The translations under genes were made by a program, and so were the position numbers. Positions 38,420 through 48,533 of a stretch of 64,000 bases of DNA are shown piece by piece; position 1 is the first letter of the stretch, and each line of letters begins with the position of its first letter. Source of the stretch: a bacterium (GTDB lineage: Bacteria; Desulfobacterota_D; UBA1144); NCBI GenBank assembly GCA_018654605.1, contig JABILG010000018.1:88702-152701 (forward strand). The letters run 5' to 3'. The notes beneath the pieces were generated by a model that saw only the letters and a program-made list of their open reading frames with translations, was not told the DNA's origin and searched no databases.

Positions 38420-40023
38420 TAAGACTTCTTAGAAGAGGCTTTTATGAACTGAACAAATAAAGGATGTGGTTGAAAGGGCTTTGATTTAAATTCAGGGTGA
38501 AACTGACATGCTACAAACCAAGGATGGTCTTTAATCTCAATTGTTTCTGCTAATTTACCATCTGGAGACAATCCACTTAATACTAATCCATTCTTAATTA
38601 GTATAGAATGATATTTAGGATTTACCTCGTAACGATGCCTGTGCCTTTCTGAAATCTTATTTTTCTTATAAGCTTCTGAGACTTTTGAAGATTTCTTAAT
38701 CTCACATGGATAATCCCCTAGCCTCATGTTCCCACCTTTTGTATCTAAATCTTTTTGATTGTCCATGATGTCTATAACAAAATCCTTTATCTTTCTACCT
38801 GACTCTCTGGAATTCGCATTTTTTATATCACAAACATTTCTTGCAAATTCAACTACCGCCATTTGTAGCCCTAAACATATACCAAAGAAGGGGATATTCT
38901 TTTCCCTTGCATACTTAATCGCGGAAATCTTACCCTCAAAGCCTCTGTTGCCAAATCCACCTGGAACCAAAATTCCGTCACAATCTGACAATAGATTCTT
39001 TGGCTGGTCTTTCTCAAGGTCTTCAGAATCAATATAGTTAATCTTTAGTTTTAAATTATTATGAAAAGATGCATGGTACAGAGCCTCATGTAAACTTTTA
39101 TAGGCATCTTTCAAATCTACATACTTACCAACTACGCCAATAGTAACCTCGTTTTTAAGTTTCTTAATCTTTGATACAATATTCTCCCATTTAGAAAAAT
39201 CAGGCTCTTTTGTCCAAATCTTAAGATTTTCTAAAATGATATCATCAAGACCTTCCTTATGAAGAACAAGAGGAATCTCATATATTATATCGACATCTTT
39301 TGCAGTAATGACTGATTCAACATTTAAATTGCAAAAGAGTGCAATTTTCTTTTTTATATCATTAGATAAAAATCTATCTGTCCTACATAAAAGAATATCC
39401 GGCTGGATTCCGATTGAGAGTAAGTCTTTAACACTGTGCTGTGTTGGCTTTGTCTTTAATTCCCCAGCAGCTGATAAATATGGAACATATGTTAAATGAA
39501 TAAATATTGCATTCTCTCTTCCTAATTGGGATCTGATTTGTCGTATAGATTCCAAAAAAGGTAAGCTCTCTATGTCTCCAACAGTTCCACCAATCTCAAC
39601 TATAGATACATCTTGCTTATGTTCCAGAGAGTAAATTCTTTTAATTATTTCATCAGTTATATGAGGTATAACTTGAACAGTTTCACCAAGATAATCACCT
39701 TTTCTTTCTTTGGAAATAACTTCATTGTAAACCCTACCACTAGTAACATTATTTTCTTGGGAAAGAGGCGCGTTAGTAAACCTCTCATAATGGCCAAGGT
39801 CCAAATCAGTTTCTGCTCCATCGTGAGTTACGAAAACTTCACCATGTTGATAGGGGTTCATCGTTCCTGGGTCAATGTTTAAGTAAGGATCAAGCTTCTG
39901 GATTGAAACCCTCATCCCTCTGGCTTCGAGAAGGGCTCCTATACATGCACTAGCTAATCCTTTACCAAGTGAGGACATCACTCCCCCAGTTACGAATATA
40001 TATTTAGTTACTTTCTTACGCAT
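38419..40023 (-). CDS. pyrG: CTP synthase
   Basis: [74 protein letters not shown] 40023. Confidence 0.98.
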   Translation of the reverse strand: MRKKVTKYIFVTGGVMSSLGKGLASACIGALLEARGMRVSIQKLDPYLNIDPGTMNPYQHGEVFVTHDGAETDLDLGHYERFTNAPLSQENNVTSGRVYNEVISKERKGDYLGETVQVIPHITDEIIKRIYSLEHKQDVSIVEIGGTVGDIESLPFLESIRQIRSQLGRENAIFIHLTYVPYLSAAGELKTKPTQHSVKDLLSIGIQPDILLCRTDRFLSNDIKKKIALFCNLNVESVITAKDVDIIYEIPLVLHKEGLDDIILENLKIWTKEPDFSKWENIVSKIKKLKNEVTIGVVGKYVDLKDAYKSLHEALYHASFHNNLKLKINYIDSEDLEKDQPKNLLSDCDGILVPGGFGNRGFEGKISAIKYAREKNIPFFGICLGLQMAVVEFARNVCDIKNANSRESGRKIKDFVIDIMDNQKDLDTKGGNMRLGDYPCEIKKSSKVSEAYKKNKISERHRHRYEVNPKYHSILIKNGLVLSGLSPDGKLAETIEIKDHPWFVACQFHPEFKSKPFQPHPLFVQFIKASSKKS

Positions 40024-40066
40024 AGGACTTAATCTTATAATATTGAAAGTTTTCAATATTTACAAA

Positions 40067-40648
40067 TTAAATATTAATTCTTTTTAATAATTCTCTTACT
40101 GCTTTATATCTGTGACTGAGAGTGTTCTTTTCCTCTTTAGCTAATTCAGCGAAGGATCTTTGCAATATTGGTAAATAAAAGATAGGATCATAGCCAAACC
40201 CAGAAACTCCTCTCCTATCTTGAAGTATCTCCCCTTCACATTCTCCATTGCACATTATTATTTCAGAATTATTAGTTGGATCAAAATAAGCAATACTACA
40301 TACAAATTTAGCCCTTCTGGAGCTCGTCCCATCCAACTCATCTAGCAACTTATCAATATTCGCATCATCTGTAGCATTGTCTCCTGCATATCTTGCCGAA
40401 TAGATGCCTGGTCTCCCGTGTAGGCACTCTACTTCAATGCCTGAATCATCAGTTAAAATAGGAAAGTTACATTTTCCTTTCAAAAAATTAAGTTTTATCA
40501 ACGCATTTTCCTCGTAAGTAGAACCTGCTTCTTCCACATCTAAGTTAATTCCTAATTCTGACAAAGGTAAAGGATCAAAATTCGACCCTAGCAGAGCTCT
40601 ATACTCTTCAATCTTACCTTTATTATTTGAGCCTATTAGTATTTTCAT
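40067..40648 (-). CDS. rdgB: XTP/dITP diphosphatase (RdgB/HAM1 family)
   Basis: SNNKGKIEEYRALL, LTDDSGIEVECLHGRPGIYSARYAG, GFGYDPIF, LSHRYKA. Confidence 0.96.
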   Translation of the reverse strand: MKILIGSNNKGKIEEYRALLGSNFDPLPLSELGINLDVEEAGSTYEENALIKLNFLKGKCNFPILTDDSGIEVECLHGRPGIYSARYAGDNATDDANIDKLLDELDGTSSRRAKFVCSIAYFDPTNNSEIIMCNGECEGEILQDRRGVSGFGYDPIFYLPILQRSFAELAKEEKNTLSHRYKAVRELLKRINI

Positions 40649-40659
40649 GATAACTTTAT

Positions 40660-41004
40660 TGGAGGCGCTGGGAATCGAACCCAGGTCCGGAAATAAGCTA
40701 AATAGAGCCTCTACATGCTTATTTTAGCTCAATATTTAAAAATATCTCTTGTAGCTAAAAAACAAAAGATATCTCGATTCTCTAAAATACTGATAAAAAA
40801 GCAGAGAAAAAAATTTTATCAGGCCCATATTAATGACATTGAAGAAAACCCTATGAGCAAAGTTAGCTTCAATGTTGCTACACTATTCTAGGCAGCAAGT
40901 TGATTGATTGGTTCTGCACTTATTGTGCGAGTGCCAGTTTTACGAGTTAGCTCTCGGCATGCAGCATCTAAATGCTAAATTTACGTCGAAACCAAATCGC
41001 CCCC
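40660..41004 (-). ncRNA. ssrA: tmRNA, one-piece
   Basis: 5' GGGGGCGATTTGGTTTCGACG pairs with 3' CGCCTCC; T-arm GGGTTCGATTCCC; tag reading frame ending CTT GCT GCC TAG; pseudoknot-like helices (CTGATAAAA/TTTTATCAG with TCTCT/AGAGA; TTTTAGCT/AGCTAAAA); adjacent to smpB. Confidence 0.95.
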
Positions 41005-41037
41005 AAAGTGTATATATTAGACCATATTTAAAGAAGA

Positions 41038-41490
41038 TTAAATACTAGTTTTATTTTTAAATTCCCTTCTAAGCTCTCTTTTTAAGTCTTTCTTTTTTAA
41101 ATCAACTCGCTTATCGTAAAGCTTTTTGCCCTTACCAAGCCCTATTTCAAACTTAATAAGGTTCTTTTTTGAATAAACTCTTATGGGCACAAGAGTGTAT
41201 CCTTTAATCTTTGTTTTACCTATTAACTTCCTAATTTCAATCTTATTAAGAAGAAGCTTCCTATCTCTTGTTTCGTCGTGGGTAAAATATGATGAATTAT
41301 TATACTTAGGTATATAAGAATTTATAACAAAGACTTCTCCTTTTCTAATGATTGCATAACTCTCTTTGATACTTAACTGACCCTCTTTAATTGACTTCAC
41401 TTCTGAACCTGACAATACAACACCTGCCTCAAACTTTTCCTCGATATGAAAGTTTCTATTTGCATTTGGATTTGATGAATAAATTGCCAT
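41038..41490 (-). CDS. smpB: SsrA-binding protein
   Basis: NRNFHIEEKFEAGVVLSGSEVKSIKEGQLSIKESYAIIRKGEVFVINSYI. Confidence 0.96.
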   Translation of the reverse strand: MAIYSSNPNANRNFHIEEKFEAGVVLSGSEVKSIKEGQLSIKESYAIIRKGEVFVINSYIPKYNNSSYFTHDETRDRKLLLNKIEIRKLIGKTKIKGYTLVPIRVYSKKNLIKFEIGLGKGKKLYDKRVDLKKKDLKRELRREFKNKTSI

Positions 41491-41491
41491 A

Positions 41492-42466
41492 TTAAAAAAG
41501 AGTCATAACACCAAAAGCTGCTGAGATTGTTGTCAATGGAGCGAGATCTTCTTGAGTTTCAGTTGCATTCTTAAGTTTACGCACTGAATTTAAAGCATCA
41601 TAATACAACCTGTCATCATTAATTAATTTGCCTAAAGTTCCTTCTCCAGAATTAATTTTTGTTACCAAAGAGTTTAAATTCTCTGATAGGTTATTAATAG
41701 AGTTATAAAGCTCCTCATCGTTAATCAGCTTTCCGAGGGAACCATCTCCTGAAGCTAATTTATCTGTAAGCATGTTAATTTTTTCCAGAGTCTTTTTTGC
41801 TCTATCATATACAGACTTATCATTAACTAGAAGGCCCAAAGTACCATCACCTTGATCTATCTTTTTTGTAATATTAGAGAAAAAATCTAAGCTGGACTTT
41901 AAATCTTCATATATACCAGGGTCATTGATTAATTGACCAATAGTACCCTTGGAATTAGCTACGTTAGAAACAATTATATTTAAATTTGATAGTATTGACT
42001 TAATTTGGTCATTATATTCAAAAAGCTGAGAATTAAACATATCGACAGTTTTATCTAATTTTGTAACTAGAGAATTAAAATCAACGGGTTTAGCAGAGAG
42101 CAAGACTCCACGGTCGCTCAATATTCTTGAATTAGATGAACCAAAAGTGATGCCAACATAAGTTCTACCCAAAAGGCTGGTCATATTAATAGAAGCAATA
42201 GAATCGTCTTTTAAAATGACATCTTTGTCTATTAAAATTTCAACTGCAACATTTTGACCTGACAAAGTAATCGCCTTCACCCTGCCAACTTCAACACCCG
42301 ACAGCTTCACTTCATTTCCAACTCTAAGTTCGCCAACAGAAGAAAAATAACTTGTATAAGTATTTTCTTTCTTTAAAAAATCAACTCCTGATACTACCTC
42401 AAATAAAACTAAGAGCGTTATTATTCCTAAAACAAAGAAAGTTCCCAGCTGCATTTTCTTATTCAT
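41492..42466 (-). CDS. MCE/MlaD-family lipid transport substrate-binding protein
   Basis: N-terminal TM, YFSSVGELRVGNEVKLSGVEVGRVKAI MCE domain; repeated GxGTLGxLINDxxLYxxxxxxL segments. Confidence 0.9.
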   Translation of the reverse strand: MNKKMQLGTFFVLGIITLLVLFEVVSGVDFLKKENTYTSYFSSVGELRVGNEVKLSGVEVGRVKAITLSGQNVAVEILIDKDVILKDDSIASINMTSLLGRTYVGITFGSSNSRILSDRGVLLSAKPVDFNSLVTKLDKTVDMFNSQLFEYNDQIKSILSNLNIIVSNVANSKGTIGQLINDPGIYEDLKSSLDFFSNITKKIDQGDGTLGLLVNDKSVYDRAKKTLEKINMLTDKLASGDGSLGKLINDEELYNSINNLSENLNSLVTKINSGEGTLGKLINDDRLYYDALNSVRKLKNATETQEDLAPLTTISAAFGVMTLF

Positions 42467-42479
42467 ATGAATATTCTAC

Positions 42480-43193
42480 CTAAATTGGGGCTAAAATTGC
42501 ATTATTTGATTTTTTAACATCTGCGGAATCACCTGTTACGGCTATATTTCCATTCTCTAAAATCGATATCTTATCAGCTATTGAATATGCAAAATCAATA
42601 TCGTGAGTAACAACAATCTGAGTAATAGAGCTATTGTTTTTTAAGTTATTAATTATTTGTGAAATTATTTTAGTGTTAATAGGATCTAGCTCAGCGGTAG
42701 GTTCATCATACAAGAGTATGTTGGGAGAAATAATTAGAGATCTTGCAATAGCAACCCTTTTCCTCATACCACCACTTAAGTCTGAAGGCATTCTCAATGC
42801 AGCTTCTTCGATACCTAAATCTGACAAGATTTCATATGCTTTACTAACTCTTTCTTCTTTAGTACCAATTCTATGCTCATCAAGATAAATAGTAATATTA
42901 TCTAAAACACTTAAGGAATTTAACAAGGCTGATGACTGAAAGATATAAGATAGAACAAGGCTGTTCTTCTCAACACTTTTATGTATATCTTCATTGTCGA
43001 TCATAATTCTTCCAATATCAGGAACTATAAGTCCAATAATCATTTTCAACAAAACAGATTTTCCGGTACCCGATTTACCAAGAATAACATGAACTTCTTT
43101 ATTCAGGAATTCGCAATCCAGCTGATCAAGAACAGTCTTTCCATTAAAGCTTTTAGTGAGCTTTTCTAATTTTATTGAAGAAAAATTTTTCAT
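42480..43193 (-). CDS. MlaF-like ABC ATPase
   Basis: GKSGTGKSVLLKMIIGL, LSGGMRKRVAIARSL, LLYDEPTAELDPI. Confidence 0.92.
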   Translation of the reverse strand: MKNFSSIKLEKLTKSFNGKTVLDQLDCEFLNKEVHVILGKSGTGKSVLLKMIIGLIVPDIGRIMIDNEDIHKSVEKNSLVLSYIFQSSALLNSLSVLDNITIYLDEHRIGTKEERVSKAYEILSDLGIEEAALRMPSDLSGGMRKRVAIARSLIISPNILLYDEPTAELDPINTKIISQIINNLKNNSSITQIVVTHDIDFAYSIADKISILENGNIAVTGDSADVKKSNNAILAPI

Positions 43194-43957
43194 AAGAGAC
43201 CTACTAAGATTAACAATCTTGTAAGAAAGTAATCTAAAACTAAAATAGATATAAATGAAGCAACAACCGACTTAGTAACAGAATTTCCTATTTCTCTAGG
43301 TCCACCCGATGCCAGTAATCCCACTGAACATGACACTATTGAAATGGTAACAGCAAAGAATAGTGATTTAATAATGCCCACTGAAATATCTGAGATTGTA
43401 ACTACTTGACTAAGGTCGTTATAAAATGAAGAAAAAGAGACTGCTATGGTTTGATTCATAGAAGAAACAAACGAGCCTCCAAGCCATCCAATCAAATCCA
43501 TATAAATTACTAAAAAAGGTAAGGTCACAATACAAGCTAGAAACCTTGGAAGAACAAGAAATCTAACTGGATCAATCTTCATGGTTTCTAAAGCGGAGAT
43601 TTCCTCATAAATCTTCATGGATGAGATTTCGGCAGTTATAGAGGACCCAACCCTACCTGCCATCAGGATAGCCGCCATAACAGGCGCTAACTCTGTACAT
43701 AATGAAAGTCCAACAATGCCTCCAATTTTGTCCTCTATTCCATATCCAGACAATTGTATTCCTGTCTGCAAAGCTAAAACAGAACCTATAGATAATGAAA
43801 TGAGGGCTGCAACAGGGAGAGTCCTATTTCCCATATCAAAGACTTGGTAAAAGAACTTATCTGCATTGCTTGAAAAATATTTAATCGATTTCAAGGTCTT
43901 CCATAGAAGATCCAAAAATTCCCCTATTCCCACTGTTATCTTTACAAAACTATTCAT
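43190..43957 (-). CDS. MlaE-like ABC permease
   Basis: LCTELAPVMAAILMAGRVGSSITAEISSMKIYEEISALETMKIDPVRFLVLPR. Confidence 0.93.
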   Translation of the reverse strand: MNSFVKITVGIGEFLDLLWKTLKSIKYFSSNADKFFYQVFDMGNRTLPVAALISLSIGSVLALQTGIQLSGYGIEDKIGGIVGLSLCTELAPVMAAILMAGRVGSSITAEISSMKIYEEISALETMKIDPVRFLVLPRFLACIVTLPFLVIYMDLIGWLGGSFVSSMNQTIAVSFSSFYNDLSQVVTISDISVGIIKSLFFAVTISIVSCSVGLLASGGPREIGNSVTKSVVASFISILVLDYFLTRLLILVGLL

Positions 43958-45339
43958 AAACTTACAGGTATATATAATATTCTAATTTTTGTTTTCTCAC
44001 CAGTTTCGAATCCAAACAATCCGCCTAAAATACTAAATTTATTTGAATTTATTCCTGATTCATTTGAAACAATAGGTAAAATAAAGTTAACACTAAACTT
44101 CTTCCTTTTTTCAGCTTTATAGTTTTTATAACTTATAAGATTAAAGAGAATAGAGGTTTCAGAGGAGAAGTTATCATCTCTAATCCTAATTATGGACCAT
44201 AGAGGAGACCATATCTTTCTTACTTTAATATTATTAGAAAAGAAACTTTCAACAGGTGAAAAGATTCTGAGGTCGTACCCATTTAAATCTGAGTCAATTG
44301 AATATATAGGCCAAAAACTTGAGAACTCTTTTTTAATTATATTCTTTCTTAAGTCATAGTATGTATCTTGCTTGTACAAGAAAAACAAGAAACTTTTTGT
44401 TTTAAAATAATCTGTTCCTAAGATTTCATTCTTATACTTGTATATAGGCCACATGAAAAACCCTTTTTCAACATTCTTAGTTTTAACATAAGAATAGAAA
44501 GGGAAGAATCTTTTGCTTTTAATATTAACACCTTGCTTGTATTGAACGAAGGGCCATGGCATGTTGTATGTTTTCTGATTCCTAAGCTTGTCTACATAAA
44601 CATTAAAGAAAGGCCACAAATAAGTCCTTGCTTCATGAATAGTAGAAGTAGAAGAAAGATAGAAAGGGAAATATGCTTTCTCCTCTAAATTAAGCCCTTT
44701 CGTATTATCTTTTTTGTAGCTATAGATGGGCCACAAAAAGAACTTGCTCTCTTTAATTATTTTAGATCCCATATTATCTACTTTGTTCATATATCCAAAA
44801 AGAGGCCATAGTTTAAATCCTGATACATACTTTCCTTTGGTTTTGGAAATAATAGGCCACAATAAGTGTGTATTATGAGAATTCTTTTCTTTTGTTCTTA
44901 GATACAATGGGAAAAGAAAATAATTTATTTCATCTTTTGTAAATTTATTTTTTAAATTACCGTAAATTGGGAACAAAGAAAAGTAATTATTTTCTTCTTT
45001 TCCTGACCATGAAATATCTAAAATCGGAAAAATAGAAAAGGTCTTTTCCTGTAAATTATCATAATCATTAAAATTTTTATACCTTACAAGGTAAAAAAGA
45101 GTTTGAAATTGATTTTGTTGATTATCCTCTTGATAACTCATCATTGGATATAAAATATCCAATGACCTATATTTTAGTTCATAGTTCGCTTCGTAATAAA
45201 ATAATGGACGAAAAGCATATACCTTAGAACCCGAGTCTTTTTTAAATTCGAGCAAGGGTCCAAAAAAAGTTTGTTCATAAGATGGAGAGCTAGTAGGAAA
45301 TAATAGGATAAAGAAAAGTATGAGTAGAGATTTTGTCAT
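43954..45339 (-). CDS. exported protein of unknown function with repeated aromatic-Pro (LWPIY/FFPFY) motifs
   Basis: Signal peptide MTKSLLILFFILLFPTSSPSY; about a dozen [FLYWM][FWY]P[ILFM] motifs across 461 aa; 4-nt overlaps with mlaE-like gene and alr. Confidence 0.75.
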   Translation of the reverse strand: MTKSLLILFFILLFPTSSPSYEQTFFGPLLEFKKDSGSKVYAFRPLFYYEANYELKYRSLDILYPMMSYQEDNQQNQFQTLFYLVRYKNFNDYDNLQEKTFSIFPILDISWSGKEENNYFSLFPIYGNLKNKFTKDEINYFLFPLYLRTKEKNSHNTHLLWPIISKTKGKYVSGFKLWPLFGYMNKVDNMGSKIIKESKFFLWPIYSYKKDNTKGLNLEEKAYFPFYLSSTSTIHEARTYLWPFFNVYVDKLRNQKTYNMPWPFVQYKQGVNIKSKRFFPFYSYVKTKNVEKGFFMWPIYKYKNEILGTDYFKTKSFLFFLYKQDTYYDLRKNIIKKEFSSFWPIYSIDSDLNGYDLRIFSPVESFFSNNIKVRKIWSPLWSIIRIRDDNFSSETSILFNLISYKNYKAEKRKKFSVNFILPIVSNESGINSNKFSILGGLFGFETGEKTKIRILYIPVSL

Positions 45340-46415
45340 TTATAAATCCTCTTGACTCTTTTACTGATTCCACAAACTATCTCATATGGTATTGTATCCG
45401 CTAAATCAGCAACTTGGTTTGCATTTATTTTCTCAGTACCAAAAATAATTACTTCATCTCCTACACGGGGATTATCTATTTCCGATAAGTTTATTATAGT
45501 CAGGTCCATACATACCCTTCCTAAAATATCACAATTCTTATCTTTACAAGTCACCTTCCCTTTATTTGAAAGTGCTCGTGGGAGACCATCAGCATATCCT
45601 ATCGGGATAACTCCTATTATCATTTCTTCTTTTGCAATAAAAGTTCTACCATAACTTACCGAATCGCCTTTCTTAATATTTCTGATTTTTACTATTGAGG
45701 TCTTTAATTCCATGACAGGAATGATTTCACTATTTTCTTCTGTAACTAGGCCATAAAGGGCAAGCCCTGGCCTTGCCATATTAAGGTGTGACTTAGGAAA
45801 GTTAATAATTCCTGTGCTATTTGAAATATGGAAAAAATCTATATTAGGTATTGCATTCTTAAAACTCATAATAATTTTATCAAACTCATCAATTTGAGAT
45901 TCAGTAAACTTAGAATCTACCAAGTTAGATTCAGGAAAGTGTGTGTAGATACCCTTTAAGGACAGGTTAGGATTTTTATTTATTATACTTATTGACTCTA
46001 TTATTTGCTCTCTATCAATCCCAAGCCTATTCATACCGGTATCAATCTTTAGATGAAAAGAGATACTATCAAGATTTAATGAATCAATAAAATAAAGCTG
46101 AGAAATGTCATATATCGTAAAGAGAATATTTTTATCTATTGAGCTAATTATCTCTTCATTCGTTATTGAACCGAGTATTAAAATATTGCTCTTTACACCT
46201 GCTGACTTTATCTCCATAGCTTCTTCATAGGTTGCAACAGCTAGGTTATTTATGTTTAGCACAGATAATTTCTTGCTTACCTCTATTGAACCATGTCCGT
46301 AAGCGTTAGCTTTTACAACGGCTAGAATCTCAACCCCATCTTGCAAGATATCCTTTATAGCTTCTACATTTCTTTCAAGGTTATCTAGTTTAATTTCTGC
46401 ATATGCAAATGACAT
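45336..46415 (-). CDS. alr: alanine racemase
   Basis: ILAVVKANAYGHGSIEV, HLKIDTGMNRLG, ARPGLALYG. Confidence 0.96.
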   Translation of the reverse strand: MSFAYAEIKLDNLERNVEAIKDILQDGVEILAVVKANAYGHGSIEVSKKLSVLNINNLAVATYEEAMEIKSAGVKSNILILGSITNEEIISSIDKNILFTIYDISQLYFIDSLNLDSISFHLKIDTGMNRLGIDREQIIESISIINKNPNLSLKGIYTHFPESNLVDSKFTESQIDEFDKIIMSFKNAIPNIDFFHISNSTGIINFPKSHLNMARPGLALYGLVTEENSEIIPVMELKTSIVKIRNIKKGDSVSYGRTFIAKEEMIIGVIPIGYADGLPRALSNKGKVTCKDKNCDILGRVCMDLTIINLSEIDNPRVGDEVIIFGTEKINANQVADLADTIPYEIVCGISKRVKRIYK

Positions 46416-46499
46416 TATTTTCTAAATCTAACATAGATGAATTTATTTCTCGAATTGTCTATATTCACTTAAAATTATGATATATTTCCCTTAACTCAA

Positions 46500-47675
46500 A
46501 TGTCATTCTCAACAATAGAAAAAAAAGCTACTACAACAGTAAGTCTTATTCTATCTTTAAGACTTTTAGGCCTATTTATGTTGTTACCAATATTCAGTAT
46601 TTATGCGATTGAATATAATAATTCTAATTTATTCCTTGCTGGTGTTGCTATTGGGATTTATTCATTAGCACAGGCAATAATGCAGGTTCCTTTAGCTTAT
46701 CTAAGCGACAAATTTGGCAGGAAGAAAATCGTCATACTTGGCCTTTCACTCTTCACACTTGGTAGTCTGATATGTTATTTCTCCAATGATATAAGCATAC
46801 TTATATTTGGTAGAATTATTCAAGGTTGTGGCGCTGTCAGTTCAGTAGGAGTCGCAACGTTATCAGAAAATACTTCAAAAGATAATAGAGCTAGTGCTTT
46901 TACGATTGTTGGACTATCAGTTGGAATAGCATTCGTCCTTGGTTTTTTAATAGGTCCCATAGTATCTTCCATATTTAACTTTAAGGTTCTATTTCTTTTA
47001 CTCTTCATATTCGGAATTCTTGCCATAATTACAACTATAATCTTCTATCCAGAAAGAATTGGGGAAAGATTAAATCGTACACATAGTAAGAAATTTGAGA
47101 TATCGAAAGAATTAATAAAAATTTACTTGTCTTCCTTTATGCTGTCTTTGATTCTAAGCATATTTCTATTTGTTTACCCACTTTTCTGGAAATTTCTTGA
47201 AGTACCTGAGCTTAGCCTTTCCATAGTGTATTTAATAATATTTCTCCCTGCTGCAATATTTATCTATCCTTCAATAAGATATCTAGAGAAAAAAAATAGA
47301 ATTAACTTAGCAATTAAGTCTGGTTGGATTTTTCTTACTATAGGTTTCTTATATTTTATATTTCAAGATCAAAATGAGCTTACCCTATATTGCTTAGGTG
47401 TATTCTTTTTCTTGGGTATCACAATCTTTCAGTCTGTACTACCAAGCTTGCTATCACTTTATGTCCCAGATCAGATGCGAGCTACCGGCACAAGCCCATA
47501 TTATATATTAAGCTTTATGGGACATGCTATTGGTAGTATCTCAGCGGGATATATATACTCTAAAAACTTATTATTTGGAATGCCTAGCTCCCATGTATTA
47601 ATAATCATAAGCTCAATAGTATTGTTAGCATGGGCGATAATTGGAATTCCAATATATAACAATAAAAGAAATTAA
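46500..47675 (+). CDS. MFS transporter
   Basis: PLAYLSDKFGRKKIVILGL motif A; about 12 TM. Confidence 0.9.
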   Translation: MSFSTIEKKATTTVSLILSLRLLGLFMLLPIFSIYAIEYNNSNLFLAGVAIGIYSLAQAIMQVPLAYLSDKFGRKKIVILGLSLFTLGSLICYFSNDISILIFGRIIQGCGAVSSVGVATLSENTSKDNRASAFTIVGLSVGIAFVLGFLIGPIVSSIFNFKVLFLLLFIFGILAIITTIIFYPERIGERLNRTHSKKFEISKELIKIYLSSFMLSLILSIFLFVYPLFWKFLEVPELSLSIVYLIIFLPAAIFIYPSIRYLEKKNRINLAIKSGWIFLTIGFLYFIFQDQNELTLYCLGVFFFLGITIFQSVLPSLLSLYVPDQMRATGTSPYYILSFMGHAIGSISAGYIYSKNLLFGMPSSHVLIIISSIVLLAWAIIGIPIYNNKRN

Positions 47676-48505
47676 CTTATATTCATGTCCATTAGTCTTT
47701 TAACTCTTTCCTCAGTAGGAGGATGAGAGCTAAACCATTTACCGACTCCACCAGAAATGGGGCTAATTATGAACATGTGACATGTAGCTGCTTGAAGCTC
47801 TTTATTTAACTCTTTATTTTCTTTGGATTTCATATGAAAATCTTGAATCTTTGATAAAGCTTTTGCTAATGATTTAGGCTTACTTGTTATCTGAGCTGCA
47901 GAGCTATCAGCTTTAAATTCTCTAGTCCGTGAAATAGCCATTTGAATAATCAGTGCAATTAACGGTGCTAAGATTGCTATTAAGATATTTCCTAGAAAAC
48001 TGCCAGAATTTCTATTTCCCCTAAAGGCACCAAAAATCAATCCCCATTTAATCATGCTTGCAATCATACTTATTGCTCCCGCGAAAGTAGCTGCGATTGA
48101 ACCAATTAAAATATCTCTATTTTCGATATGTGCTAATTCGTGTGCCATAACGCCTTCAATCTCATCCATATCCAGAATGGAGATTAAACCAGTTGACAGA
48201 GCAACAACTGAATTATTCTGGTTCCTACCTGTAGCAAACGCATTTGGTTCAATTGCCGAGTAAATAAAAAGTTGTGGTTCAACTATATTTGCTTTTTTAC
48301 ATAGATTTGTAAAAATTATCTTTATTTCAGAGAACCTATTTGAATCAATTTTTTTCGCTTTATACATCTTTAATATTAATTTATCTGAGAACCAATATGA
48401 GCCTATATTCATTACCAGTGCAAATATAAACGCAATCCTCATACCACCTGCTCCTCCCAGATATTGACCGATTGAGATAAAGAATAAAGTCATTACAGTT
48501 AACAA
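47672..48505 (-). CDS. htpX: HtpX-like zinc metalloprotease
   Basis: GVMAHELAHIENRDILIGSIAATFAGAI, SSHPPTEERVKRL. Confidence 0.94.
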   Translation of the reverse strand: MLTVMTLFFISIGQYLGGAGGMRIAFIFALVMNIGSYWFSDKLILKMYKAKKIDSNRFSEIKIIFTNLCKKANIVEPQLFIYSAIEPNAFATGRNQNNSVVALSTGLISILDMDEIEGVMAHELAHIENRDILIGSIAATFAGAISMIASMIKWGLIFGAFRGNRNSGSFLGNILIAILAPLIALIIQMAISRTREFKADSSAAQITSKPKSLAKALSKIQDFHMKSKENKELNKELQAATCHMFIISPISGGVGKWFSSHPPTEERVKRLMDMNIS

Positions 48506-48533
48506 GAAACCTGTTTTTAGAGTATTAATTTAA

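Noticed and set aside
40933-40935. GGC as the tmRNA resume codon (tag GTRTISAEPINQLAA)
   Set aside because: It would be at nt 70 of the RNA and lies within or next to a GCAC-AATAA-GTGC hairpin; the GCA at 40915-40917 after AATAAGT fits position and context better
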